Assembly: GCF_010501055.1 (NCBI RefSeq) | Contig: NZ_QVMO01000017.1 | Coordinates: 1 to 56,884 of the forward strand | Source: Dysgonomonas sp. 521 | Lineage (GTDB): Bacteria; Bacteroidota; Bacteroidia; Bacteroidales; Dysgonomonadaceae | Length of the DNA: 56,884 nucleotides | Direction of reading: 5' to 3' | Shown: positions 1 through 7,931 of the stretch, in pieces | How positions within the stretch are numbered: the stretch's first letter is position 1 | Layout of the letters: each line of letters opens with the position of its first letter | Notes under the pieces: generated by a model | Databases searched by the model: none | Seen by the model: the letters and a program-made list of their open reading frames with translations, nothing else | What the model was told of the DNA's origin: nothing | Made by a program: the position numbers and the translations under genes

Positions 1-263
1 TCTTTTATCTTCTGCATGGAAATAAGCGTAAAATTAAAATCCTGAAAATTGAATATATTCTCGAAATTTATTCTAAAATATTGTTCACAGTACCGAGAAA
101 AACGAGCAAGTTGCAAGAAATTTATTTTACCTTTAATGCCTAAATAAAACATTAGCAGGTGGAATATAAAATTTTTTCTTGTCTGCTTGATATTTGAAAA
201 AATATCTGAACTTAAAGTATTAAGTATAAATGCATTAGCATTTGGATATTCGTTGGTTGTCAT
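1..263 (-). CDS. IS transposase, N-terminal part (runs off the window)
   Basis: The frame starts with ATG at 263 and reads leftward off the window, giving 87 codons (MTTNEYPNANAF at the start). The segment FLQLARFSRYCEQYF resembles the N-terminal region of DDE transposases common in Bacteroidetes (IS4-like). The family is recalled, not searched. The catalytic DDE residues lie outside the window. It is identical to the copy at 56622-56884 and in opposite orientation. No frameshift is seen in the visible part, so the element may be intact. Confidence 0.7.
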   Translation of the reverse strand, partial: MTTNEYPNANAFILNTLSSDIFSNIKQTRKNFIFHLLMFYLGIKGKINFLQLARFSRYCEQYFRINFENIFNFQDFNFTLISMQKIK

Positions 264-380
264 TACTTTATAGATTTTGGTCAATCTACTAAGATATTGA
301 TAATCAGCGAACTATCCAAGTTATTTAATGCTTATTTTGTTGAAAATCAATCAATTATATCTATTTATAACGAACTATTG
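1..380. repeat. Left arm of a 380-bp terminal inverted repeat (IS fragment)
   Basis: Bases 1-380 are the exact reverse complement of 56505-56884, as read by eye from the two ends. Identity stops abruptly at base 381. Each arm contains the start of the same transposase gene plus about 117 bp of upstream DNA, so the boundary at 380 is the outer edge of an insertion sequence. The IS continues beyond the window, and its total length and other end are not visible. The window edges are best explained as contig breaks inside a repeated IS. Confidence 0.93.
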
Positions 381-619
381 CATACTATATATGGGACGAT
401 GCAACCGGATGGGTAGGTACCCAGAAATATGAGTATGAATATACCGCCGACAACCACAAGTTAGTAAACCTTATCTACACCGAATGGGATAAGCAAATAG
501 CCACATGGTCTGCCAAAGCTCAACACCTGATTCATATTTACGATATAAATGGAGAGTTGTTAACAGTAAAACAATTTAAAGTAAACAACGACTACAACGG
601 ACTAATAGCAAGCAAATAA
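381..619 (+). pseudogene. 3' remnant of a gene cut by the IS insertion
   Basis: From the IS edge an open frame runs without an internal start to TAA at 617-619 (about 79 codons; it includes WDDATGWVGTQKYEYEY and later LIHIYDINGELL). The alternating aromatic, charged and Asn/Gly pattern resembles C-terminal repeat domains of secreted Bacteroidetes proteins that describe beta-strand repeats. I cannot name the family with certainty. The 5' part is missing, either beyond the IS or deleted. A rho-independent terminator follows at 676-709, as expected for a real gene end. Confidence 0.6.
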
Positions 620-675
620 ACCACACATATAGTACTATTTTTTTAATACACACAACACTACTTTTTTTATTTCGG

Positions 676-709
676 GTTCTGTTCCTTGTGAAAGGGACAG
701 AACTTTTTT
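676..709 (+). terminator. Rho-independent terminator after the truncated gene
   Basis: A 10-bp stem (GTTCTGTTCC with GGGACAGAAC, one G-T pair) encloses an 8-nt loop and is followed by six T residues at 704-709. It ends the transcript of the remnant at 381-619. Confidence 0.85.
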
Positions 710-754
710 CTTAAAAAATCACTAACTTTAGACCTCTTTTATAAAATAAAGTTG

Positions 755-1600
755 ATGATTGACACAAAAAACACAGGCCTTGTACTCGAAGGCGGGGGGA
801 TGCGCGGAGTATTTACATGTGGCGTACTGGATTACTTTATGGATAACAATATCGAATTTCCGTATGCTATAGGTGTATCCGCGGGAGCCTGCAACGGGCT
901 GTCGTTTGTCTCCCGGCAAAGAGGCAGGGCGAAATACAGTAATATCGACCTGTTGGCAAAATATAGATACATCGGATTCAAGCATTATATAAAGAAACGG
1001 AATATCATGGATTTCGACTTATTGTTCCATGAATTCCCTGAGAATATTATCCCCTACGATTACAACACATATTTCGCGTCGCCTACCCGGTTCGAGATGG
1101 TTACATCCAACTGCCTTACCGGACAGGCTGAATATCATGAAGAGAAATCGGATAAAGACCGTGTTATCGACATCGCAAAGGCATCGAGCAGCCTGCCCAT
1201 CATGTGTCCTATAGCCTATGTGGACAATACGCCTATGCTCGATGGCGGCATCTGCGACTCTATACCTGTATCACGCGCGATAAACCAGGGATATAAAAAA
1301 AACGTGGTCATACTTACACGAAACAAAGGATACCGCAAGGAAGGCAAAGACATAAAGATACCTTCTTTTATTTACAGGAAATACCCTGCTATGCGCCAGG
1401 CTCTGAGTAATAGGAACAGCCTTTACAATGCCCAACTGGATTTAGTGGACAAATTGGAAGAGGAGGATGCTATCTTTGTAATCCGCCCGCAAAAACCGAT
1501 CCTTGTAGACCGTATAGAGAAAGACATAAACAAACTCACTGCGCTCTACCAAGAGGGCTATGAGTGTGCTAAAGCTATAGATAAACTACTTGTTAAGTAG
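755..1600 (+). CDS. Patatin-like phospholipase family protein (YjjU-like)
   Basis: A 281-residue predicted serine hydrolase of the patatin fold. The oxyanion-hole glycine loop is EGGGMRG (12-18), the nucleophile elbow is GVSAG (40-44, Ser42), and the dyad aspartate is in DGG (163-165). Spacing and length fit the YjjU branch of bacterial patatins, which are predicted acyl hydrolases acting on membrane lipids; the substrate is unknown. There is no signal peptide, so it is probably cytoplasmic. The frame opens with TTG at 752, but the adjacent ATG at 755 is the better start. The 3' end overlaps the convergent peptidase E gene by 15 bp. Confidence 0.88.
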   Translation: MIDTKNTGLVLEGGGMRGVFTCGVLDYFMDNNIEFPYAIGVSAGACNGLSFVSRQRGRAKYSNIDLLAKYRYIGFKHYIKKRNIMDFDLLFHEFPENIIPYDYNTYFASPTRFEMVTSNCLTGQAEYHEEKSDKDRVIDIAKASSSLPIMCPIAYVDNTPMLDGGICDSIPVSRAINQGYKKNVVILTRNKGYRKEGKDIKIPSFIYRKYPAMRQALSNRNSLYNAQLDLVDKLEEEDAIFVIRPQKPILVDRIEKDINKLTALYQEGYECAKAIDKLLVK

Positions 1601-2296
1601 GAAGCTGAAATCGTCTTTTGCTTTCAGCTCTTTCGGTTCTTCTCCATACTTGAATATGCGTGCCGGTTTTTTACCGATCAACTTCAGGGTTTTCCCTTCG
1701 AGGTTCAGCATAGAACCTTCTCTCAGGCCGACAACATAAACATCCGGATTCTCCGTAATAAATTCGCGTATACGGTCTTCACGGGTTTCGCCTCCATGAT
1801 TCTTCGGATTAACGTCCAGATAGTGCGGGTTGATCTGAAAAGGAACCAGATTTGCCACATCGAAGCCTTTCGGGTCGATTATAGGCATATCGTTTGTCGT
1901 ACGCAATGTAGGGCAAGCCACATTAGAGCCGGCGCTCCAGCCAATATAAGGAATCCCTTTCTTTACACGTTTATTGATTACTTTGATAATCCCGTTATCA
2001 CGCATCATACGGACAAGTTTCCACGTATTACCGCCACCCACAACGATAGCTTCGGCTTCCTCTACAGCTTTTTTAGGGTCGTCGAAGTGATGGATGCTAA
2101 CCACGCTATGGCCTATTTCCTTAAAGCGATTGTTTACTTTCGCCTCATATTCGTCATACGAGAACGTTACTGCCGCATAAGGAATAAATAATGCTTTTAC
2201 AGGCTTTTCCCCTAAAAACTCTTTGATGTTGTACTTCGGATAATCCAGATAGGCTTCCCCGGGATTTGTGGAGTTACTGATAAGTAATAGTCTCAT
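1586..2296 (-). CDS. pepE: Peptidase E (alpha-aspartyl dipeptidase)
   Basis: A 236-residue protein close to the usual 229 residues of dipeptidase E, a cytoplasmic serine peptidase of family S51 that cleaves Asp-X dipeptides. Visible hallmarks are VVGGGNTWKL, the nucleophile elbow GWSAGSN and the histidine in INPHYLD. The frame is open 16 codons further upstream, but MRLLLISNST at 2296 is where family similarity begins, so that ATG was chosen. The stop lies inside the last codons of the convergent patatin gene, leaving no room for a terminator between the two. Confidence 0.9.
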   Translation of the reverse strand: MRLLLISNSTNPGEAYLDYPKYNIKEFLGEKPVKALFIPYAAVTFSYDEYEAKVNNRFKEIGHSVVSIHHFDDPKKAVEEAEAIVVGGGNTWKLVRMMRDNGIIKVINKRVKKGIPYIGWSAGSNVACPTLRTTNDMPIIDPKGFDVANLVPFQINPHYLDVNPKNHGGETREDRIREFITENPDVYVVGLREGSMLNLEGKTLKLIGKKPARIFKYGEEPKELKAKDDFSFLLNK

Positions 2297-2383
2297 GATA
2301 ATATGTTTTTTTACAAATATACGAAACAATCCAAATACATTCAATCGTTATGTCAAACAAGATGGAGAGAAGGGACGATTGTT

Positions 2384-2434
2384 AAAAAGTGACAAAGGTG
2401 ACACTTTTTTTTATGGTTTCCTTTGTTACTTTTT
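2384..2434. repeat. Dispersed hairpin repeat, family A copy 1
   Basis: The left arm AAAAAGTGACAAAGG (2384-2398) pairs along all 15 bases, with one G-T, with CCTTTGTTACTTTTT (2420-2434). A competing short hairpin inside it is AAAAAGTG with CACTTTTT (2402-2409). Related copies lie at 29237, 40232 and 40542. All are intergenic. Confidence 0.8.
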
Positions 2435-2521
2435 TATCTGTTGGCTCAATGGAGTGAAGCGTAATTTATTTCGAAAGGGCGGAAAATTGCATACCTATAT
2501 TATCCTAACTTTATCAATGAC

Positions 2522-2839
2522 TTAAAGCATCATAACCCCTTCTATAGCAGCAACCTGCCTATAATAGATCACAACATCGTCTGCATCACTAACCGAAGTC
2601 TTAACTGTGATACTTGAATATTTACCGTTTTTACTATCCCTGATAGAGAAACTTGCATTTGCTTTTTCAAAAATAGAGTGTACTTTTGCTATATTGCTCT
2701 GTTCGGAAGTGACGATAAACTTAAACATATAATCTGAAGGAAATGTATGCATTTCCTCCAATTTCTTTTTAAAAGTCAGATAAAAATCATCTATGTGCTG
2801 AACTTTATCTTGTTCCAGAATTTCTATTTTATTATTCAT
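2522..2839 (-). CDS. DUF493 family protein (YbeD-like)
   Basis: A 105-residue soluble protein with the DUF493/UPF0250 pattern: FPSDYMFKFIV near residues 38-48, a central helix, and a C-terminal beta strand with ITVKTSVSDADDVVIYYR. E. coli YbeD, of about 87 residues, has an ACT-like ferredoxin fold and probably a small-molecule or regulatory role; the function is not established. The gene stands alone between repeat-rich spacers. A family A hairpin lies about 90 bp beyond its stop and could act as its terminator. Confidence 0.82.
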   Translation of the reverse strand: MNNKIEILEQDKVQHIDDFYLTFKKKLEEMHTFPSDYMFKFIVTSEQSNIAKVHSIFEKANASFSIRDSKNGKYSSITVKTSVSDADDVVIYYRQVAAIEGVMML

Positions 2840-2866
2840 GTCAATCAGTAATTGATAAGTTATATG

Positions 2867-2949
2867 TTCAATTTCATTAGTCGTTTTGCGTGACTCGGCA
2901 TAACATTCACAGGAACGAAGCGTATGTAAAAACGACTAATGTAATTGAA
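2867..2949. repeat. Inverted-repeat element with ATTAGTCGTTTT arms
   Basis: This lies in the 364-bp gene-free stretch 2840-3203. Two 21-bp arms (2867-2887 and 2929-2949) are reverse complements with one mismatch and share CATTAGTCGTTTT. The loop carries GCGTGACTCGGCATAACAT, which recurs with one change at 29546-29564. It is probably a small palindromic mobile or REP-like element. The rest of the spacer holds the element at 3018-3136 and nothing else recognised. Confidence 0.75.
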
Positions 2950-3017
2950 GTTATTTTTTCAAGTTTGAAGTCGTCTAGACTTTTCGATTTTGGTAATATT
3001 TTGAAATAAATACCCTC

Positions 3018-3136
3018 TTTGTCATTTTGAACGGAGTGAAACACCGTTCGGCGTTAGCCAATTGCAAATCGGCAGAGCGAAGCGGAGCCAAATGTCTCTT
3101 GAGAAACGAGATGCTTCCTATCGTCAGCATGACAAA
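3018..3136. repeat. MITE-like intergenic element
   Basis: The ends TTTGTCAT and ATGACAAA form an 8-bp terminal inverted repeat, with further imperfect pairing inward. The interior includes GAACGGAGTGAAACACCGTTC and GCAGAGCGAAGCGGAG. Elements that start with a GTCATTTTGAACGGAGTGAA-type sequence and end with CAGCATGACA are a familiar kind of intergenic repeat in Bacteroidetes genomes; this is recalled, not searched. No open frame of interest lies inside. Confidence 0.6.
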
Positions 3137-3203
3137 ATGAAAGAAGAATAAAAAATCTAGATGACTTCTTTACTTACAACATATAAACCAAACAGCTTCT
3201 AAG

Positions 3204-5675
3204 CTATTCTTTATAATATATATGCTTTACCCTGTTGGAAATGGAAGTCAGTATCTCGTAAGGAATCGTATTTATTTTCTTTGCCAGTTCGGTTACCGGC
3301 AATTTTTCTCCAAATATGGTAACGAAATCCCCCTCTTTTACCGCTACTCCGGTCACATCTATCATCGTCAGATCCATACAGATATTGCCAACAACAGGAA
3401 CGATGTGCCCGTTTACGAGGACACCTCCCACCCCATTGCCAAACTGACGGCTGATACCATCGGCATATCCTATACGTATGGTGGCTATTGTGGCATCTTT
3501 ATCGAAATGTCCTTTGCGCCCGTAACCTACCGTTTCTCCGGCTTTGATGTGTTTTATCTGTAGTATTGTCGTTTTCAGGGTACATACATTGCGAAGCCCC
3601 TCCAGCCCGCTCGCACTTACGCCATACAGGCTGATTCCCAAACGTACCATATCCATTTGTTCTTCGGGGAAACGTTCTATTCCAGCAGAATTAAGGATAT
3701 GCTTCATCACAGGATAATGGCAGCTTTCTTCTACCTCTTTGGCTATTTTCTTAAATGTCTTTATTTGCTCCACTGTAAAATCATCGAAGTTCCAGCTTTC
3801 ACTTGCGGCCAAATGCGAGAATATGGATTGGATGCGTACGCCTGTCTGGCTCTTCACCCTGTCCATCAATGTCGGGATATCCTCTTCGGTAAATCCCAGA
3901 CGGTGCATACCCGTATCTATCTTGATATGTATAGGATAATTGGTTATCCCCTGCAATTTGGCTTCTTTGATAAAGGCGTCCAGTATCCTGAAATTATACA
4001 CCTCGGGTTCAAGGGAATATGTTGCCAGCTCTTCAAAGCCGCCTACTTCGGAGTTGAGGACTATAATAGGTACTTTTATCCCTTGTTTCCTCAGGAAAAC
4101 ACCTTCTTCGGCTACGGCTACGGCAAGATAGTCGCATTTATGATATTGCAGTGTCTTGGCTACTTCAGCCGCGCCTGTACCATAACCATCGGCCTTTACC
4201 ATGCAAATCATCTTGGTCTTAGGCTTTAGCCTCGACCTGTAGAAGTTATAATTATGCACGATAGCGTCAAGGTCAATATCGAGTACTGTTTCATGGGTCT
4301 TTACTTCCAACAGCTTGTTTATACTCTCAAAAGAGAAGCTACGAGCGCCTTTCAGCAGGATAAACATATCCTGAAAGTCGCTCCATATATTGGAATGGAT
4401 AAAATCTTCGGTGCTATTAAAAAAATGGTTTTCGGTATCTTTAAACAATTCTTTGTGTGCAGATATTTCTTTTCCTATACCTACCAGTAAATCTATTTTT
4501 TTATTTAAAACCAGATTGGAAGCCAGATAATACAATTCTTTGAGAGCCAGCCCCGACTGCGGTATATCCGAGATTATCAGGGTTTTCTTCTTCTGGCTGT
4601 CGGTAGCGCGTTGCGCGAGAAAGTCCAAGGCTATATTCAGTGAATTTATATCCGAGTTGTAAGAGTCGTTTATCAATGTGGAATTATTCTTCCCCTGACG
4701 AACATCCAGGCGCATAGCTACCGGTTCCAGAGTAGACATCCGCTCGTTTATATCCGGCAACTGCAAGTGCAGGTAAATCGCCGTAGCCAGTACATGGATG
4801 GCGTCTTCGATTGCCGCGTTGTCCGAGAAAGGAATCGTAAATTTAGAAACCATTCCCAGAATAGAATACTGGATCGTAGTATAATCGCCTTGCTTTTCTA
4901 CCTTCATAATATACAGCGGGCTTTTACTTGATCCCTTGCGCGACCATGTGAGCCGCTTATGCGACAGGCAGGCTATCTCCATGCATTCGTCTATCAGTTC
5001 GTTCTCTTCTTCGCAAATGATGACATCGCAGTTGATAAAAAGTTCCAGCTTTTCGAGGCATTTCTGCTTCATCGACTTAAAGCCTTCCTGATGTGCCTGT
5101 CCTATATTGGTAAAAATGCCGATAGTGGGGCGGATAATAGATTCAAGCTTCGACATCTCTTCGGGTTGCGATATTCCCGCTTCGAATATACCCAGTTGGG
5201 TGTGGTCGTCCATCTGCCAGACAGACAAGGGAACCCCTATCTGGGAATTATAGCTACGGGGCGAATGCGTAATATTGAAGTTCTCATGAAGAACCTGATA
5301 TAGCCATTCTTTTACAACGGTTTTCCCATTGCTGCCTGTAATACCTATAACCGGTATATTAAACTGGCCGCGGTGGTATGCCGCTAAACGTTGCAGGGCA
5401 AAAAGGGTATTGGCCACAACAAGGAAATTGGCGTCACTATACTCATCCCATTCAGGCAGCAGCGTGGAAACAACGAAATTGCGAACCCCCAGTTCATACA
5501 ATTCTGATATGTATTTGTGCCCGTCATTGTTCTTTGTGGTCAAAGCAAAGAATAACGTTTCGTCAGGAAAGAATACCTGACGGCTATCGGTTAGCAAAAT
5601 ACTGATGGAGGCGTCATTCAGGTCGGCAGGTATTGCGCCTGTTATCTTAGCTACCTTCTGTATAGAATATTTCAT
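3204..5675 (-). CDS. murF-alr: Bifunctional MurF / alanine racemase
   Basis: An 823-residue fusion. The N-terminal half is a Mur ligase: P-loop GITGSNGKT (111-119), EAGIS (165-169) and NDSYNSD (336-342). It adds D-Ala-D-Ala to UDP-MurNAc-tripeptide in the cytoplasm. From about residue 462 it is a PLP-dependent alanine racemase: DIDLDAIVHNY, the cofactor lysine in CMVKADGYG (Lys494), RLGISLYGV, the conserved VGYGR tyrosine loop and GNICMDLTMIDV. The racemase makes D-Ala, which Ddl joins into the MurF substrate, so the fusion links two steps of one route. This fusion is characteristic of Bacteroidetes. A GSCFA gene lies upstream on the same strand, 110 bp away. Confidence 0.96.
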   Translation of the reverse strand: MKYSIQKVAKITGAIPADLNDASISILLTDSRQVFFPDETLFFALTTKNNDGHKYISELYELGVRNFVVSTLLPEWDEYSDANFLVVANTLFALQRLAAYHRGQFNIPVIGITGSNGKTVVKEWLYQVLHENFNITHSPRSYNSQIGVPLSVWQMDDHTQLGIFEAGISQPEEMSKLESIIRPTIGIFTNIGQAHQEGFKSMKQKCLEKLELFINCDVIICEEENELIDECMEIACLSHKRLTWSRKGSSKSPLYIMKVEKQGDYTTIQYSILGMVSKFTIPFSDNAAIEDAIHVLATAIYLHLQLPDINERMSTLEPVAMRLDVRQGKNNSTLINDSYNSDINSLNIALDFLAQRATDSQKKKTLIISDIPQSGLALKELYYLASNLVLNKKIDLLVGIGKEISAHKELFKDTENHFFNSTEDFIHSNIWSDFQDMFILLKGARSFSFESINKLLEVKTHETVLDIDLDAIVHNYNFYRSRLKPKTKMICMVKADGYGTGAAEVAKTLQYHKCDYLAVAVAEEGVFLRKQGIKVPIIVLNSEVGGFEELATYSLEPEVYNFRILDAFIKEAKLQGITNYPIHIKIDTGMHRLGFTEEDIPTLMDRVKSQTGVRIQSIFSHLAASESWNFDDFTVEQIKTFKKIAKEVEESCHYPVMKHILNSAGIERFPEEQMDMVRLGISLYGVSASGLEGLRNVCTLKTTILQIKHIKAGETVGYGRKGHFDKDATIATIRIGYADGISRQFGNGVGGVLVNGHIVPVVGNICMDLTMIDVTGVAVKEGDFVTIFGEKLPVTELAKKINTIPYEILTSISNRVKHIYYKE

Positions 5676-5785
5676 TTACTATCCCTTTCCTTGAGGTCGC
5701 AGACCTGTTTATTACTTTATTTGTAAAATAACAACAGAGTGTCGCGACTTTAAAATATATCATTAAACTCTAACTACTGCTTATT

Positions 5786-6766
5786 TTATGATCTGCTTTC
5801 GAGATCTGATATTTCGTCCGTACAGCAAATGTATGGATATTTCTCATTGAATGCCTTTAGCTTTAACAAAGTTTGCCTTAAAAAATGCTTATACTCTTCA
5901 CTCTCCTTGTTTATTGGCCTATGATTGAGAGCCTGATACAATTTCCGCCATTCTTCGATAACCGGATGCGCTTCTTCATCGAAATAAGTTACTGACAAGC
6001 GTTCCCATATATATTTTACTGCAACCGTATTGGGATGGATCATATCTTCGTTGTAGAAGCGGTAATCCCTCAGTTCGTCCAGAACGATTTCGTAGGATGG
6101 AAAATAGTGCAGTCTATCCTCCTGCCCACATATTTTATCAATAGCAAGCAACAGGGCCGATTTACTCAACTGGTTATCATGCGCGCCATCCTTTAGATGC
6201 CTGATTGGACTTACCGTAAATATGATTTGCAGCAAGGGATTGATTTCCCTCAGAGTTTTTATCAGTGACACCCATTCGTTTACAATATCTTCTACGGAAA
6301 GGCAGTAACGGTCGAAATCGGAAGCGGGCAGTTTATGGCAATTACCTACTACTATTTCCTGTTTTTTCGAATAGAAAACATAAGCAGTCCCGAATGTTAT
6401 AAACAGAACATCCGCGTTGCGCAAGTCGTCGGCAGCCTTATCTATACTTTCATTTATTGCAGACAGGCAGGTCACTTTATCCACATTGGAGAATGCGCCA
6501 TGATGCCAGAAGCTATGATAAAGGCCTTGATGCTCGAAAATATCCGTTTCGTCAAACCGTTTCCGTTCTATCATAAACTTCAAAGCCTGGCTGATGGAAA
6601 GCGGATTGTAAAGAATGCCAAATGGATTTAGGTTTACGTCGAATTTATTCTCAATAAGGAGTTTCCCTATATTCTCAATAAAACAAGAGCCCATCATTAC
6701 AATATGGCTCTTATGCGAAATACTTAAACCGGATCTGGGTATATCTATTCTTGTTCTGAAGTCCAT
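5786..6766 (-). CDS. GSCFA domain protein (SGNH-like hydrolase)
   Basis: A 326-residue protein whose N-terminal motif GSCFIEN (26-32) gives the GSCFA family its name. The C-terminal DMIHPN motif matches the Asp-x-x-His block of SGNH/GDSL hydrolases, so it is plausibly an esterase or acyl hydrolase. The substrate is unknown. There is no signal peptide. It is followed by murF-alr on the same strand, a neighbourhood I recall as frequent in Bacteroidetes, which hints at an envelope role. The last residues (ISDLESRS) are polar and variable. Confidence 0.85.
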   Translation of the reverse strand: MDFRTRIDIPRSGLSISHKSHIVMMGSCFIENIGKLLIENKFDVNLNPFGILYNPLSISQALKFMIERKRFDETDIFEHQGLYHSFWHHGAFSNVDKVTCLSAINESIDKAADDLRNADVLFITFGTAYVFYSKKQEIVVGNCHKLPASDFDRYCLSVEDIVNEWVSLIKTLREINPLLQIIFTVSPIRHLKDGAHDNQLSKSALLLAIDKICGQEDRLHYFPSYEIVLDELRDYRFYNEDMIHPNTVAVKYIWERLSVTYFDEEAHPVIEEWRKLYQALNHRPINKESEEYKHFLRQTLLKLKAFNEKYPYICCTDEISDLESRS

Positions 6767-6868
6767 TTATTCTGTTATTAATATCGGGCTAATTTTATGA
6801 GTTTTTAAAAAGTGACCCTTGGTTACTAAAAAGTACAAGTTGTAAACTTGCATCAACAAGGATTATTT

Positions 6869-7522
6869 TCAGGTATTCAGTTTTTCTTCATTAAGTTTTA
6901 TCAGTTTTGCAACAGTAACTTCCGGTAATTCATAGGTTCTACATGTTTTTCCAAAAGCGTTTTCAATATCTTGCAATCTTATACCCAGAAAATCCATAAC
7001 AGCTAAAGGATAAAAAAAACAATCATATCCGTATTCAGATGTAAATTCTTGCAAACCAATCTTTTCAAAATCGAAAGGCTCTCCCGATTCCGAGACTTCA
7101 TCCTTACCGTCAGAATCAATATAGTATTCGTAGGAACGAACACACAAACTTTCTTTATAAATCCTATAAGACATTATGGGCATCCACAAATCGGTGTAAA
7201 ATTCATATACAATATTTTTATCCGAGATTTTTCTGCATAATTTATCAGAGAATAAATCAAGATACATAGCATCTACAATATGCCATTCATTTATTGCGGG
7301 AGAAATAACAAACTTTTCAAGATTCTGCAAATACCATTTATCAGCACTGAATTTTTTTGTGTTCTCCTCTAAAAGGGTATTATTACCCCAGTATTGCTTC
7401 TCATCAATAAGTTTTAAATCAAGATATGAAATTAGTGAGGACATTGTGCTTTCATGCACAAGTAACCATCGGTTGCAACTAAAAGCCTCAAATACTTTTT
7501 CTGAAACTGTTTGTATTCTCAT
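6869..7522 (-). CDS. Uncharacterised 217-residue protein
   Basis: I do not recognise this protein. It has no signal peptide or membrane segment, is rich in aromatic and acidic residues, and has a predicted alpha/beta character. It ends in a helical LPEVTVAKLIKLNEEKL segment. The DNA is clearly more AT-rich than murF-alr or ackA on either side, suggesting later acquisition. A TATCTTTA box lies just upstream (minus strand, 7554-7547). A short ACAAGTTGTAAACTTGC repeat lies downstream at about 6834 and recurs, slightly varied, at about 39415. It stands alone, and an immunity-type protein is possible but unsupported. Confidence 0.6.
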   Translation of the reverse strand: MRIQTVSEKVFEAFSCNRWLLVHESTMSSLISYLDLKLIDEKQYWGNNTLLEENTKKFSADKWYLQNLEKFVISPAINEWHIVDAMYLDLFSDKLCRKISDKNIVYEFYTDLWMPIMSYRIYKESLCVRSYEYYIDSDGKDEVSESGEPFDFEKIGLQEFTSEYGYDCFFYPLAVMDFLGIRLQDIENAFGKTCRTYELPEVTVAKLIKLNEEKLNT

Positions 7523-7667
7523 TTTAATAAATCATAAAAGTATTAGTAAAGATACAAAAACTTCAAGCAAAAAAACATATATAATAAGGGCTTATTTTAA
7601 TTTATCGCGGGAAGGAATGACGTTTTCGAAAAGGGTGCGAAGGCATTCTGAACGATGGGAGGTATAT

Positions 7668-7697
7668 AAAAAAGAAAAGGTTGTCATCACGACAACC
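7668..7697 (-). terminator. Terminator reading leftward (end of a possible small RNA)
   Basis: On the minus strand a perfect 7-bp stem (GGTTGTC with GACAACC, 7697-7679, 5-nt loop) is followed by TTTTCTTTTTT. ackA already has its own terminator at 7873-7901, so a separate leftward transcript must end here. Confidence 0.7.
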
Positions 7698-7866
7698 AAT
7701 CTTCATTGTTAACCTTAAATCTAATACTATGAAAAACACATTACAAATGTAAGCCCTACTAAGCTATCTTCCAAATAATAATGAGTGTATTTCTTACCGT
7801 TTAAATTTGTTTAACTGAGACCTCCGAATTGCCAACCAAATTGTTAAAGAACCTTGTGTATTATAA
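7698..7866 (-). ncRNA. Possible small RNA between ackA and the unknown gene
   Basis: The 409-bp spacer 7523-7931 has no plausible protein gene. On the minus strand, about 170 nt between the ackA terminator and the terminator at 7668-7697 would form a free-standing transcript. It contains a boxA-like TTCTTTAACAAT near its 5' end. On the plus strand the same DNA carries only a 7-codon frame (ATG at 7729, MKNTLQM). No known RNA family was recognised and the start is approximate. A plus-strand leader RNA ending at the palindrome 7873-7901 is the alternative. Confidence 0.3.
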
Positions 7867-7872
7867 AGAAAT

Positions 7873-7901
7873 AAAAAACGGCACATCGATGTGCCGTTTT
7901 T
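7873..7901 (-). terminator. Palindromic terminator of the pta-ackA transcript
   Basis: A fully self-complementary core, ACGGCACATCGATGTGCCGT, is flanked by A and T runs on the two sides, so it can stop transcription in both directions. It lies 31 bp beyond the ackA stop. Confidence 0.88.
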
Positions 7902-7931
7902 ACCTGAAGAACTATATATCAAATAAAGAAT

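Noticed and set aside
4959..5303. Antisense frames in murF-alr
   Set aside because: Shadows of a well-supported gene.
7359..7712. 117-codon plus-strand frame overlapping the unknown gene's start
   Set aside because: It crosses the antisense gene and the spacer hairpin and has no recognisable start context.
7835..7860. Ribosomal-operon leader suggested by TTCTTTAACAAT (boxA-like)
   Set aside because: No rRNA or tRNA gene follows on either strand; kept only as a feature of the possible small RNA.
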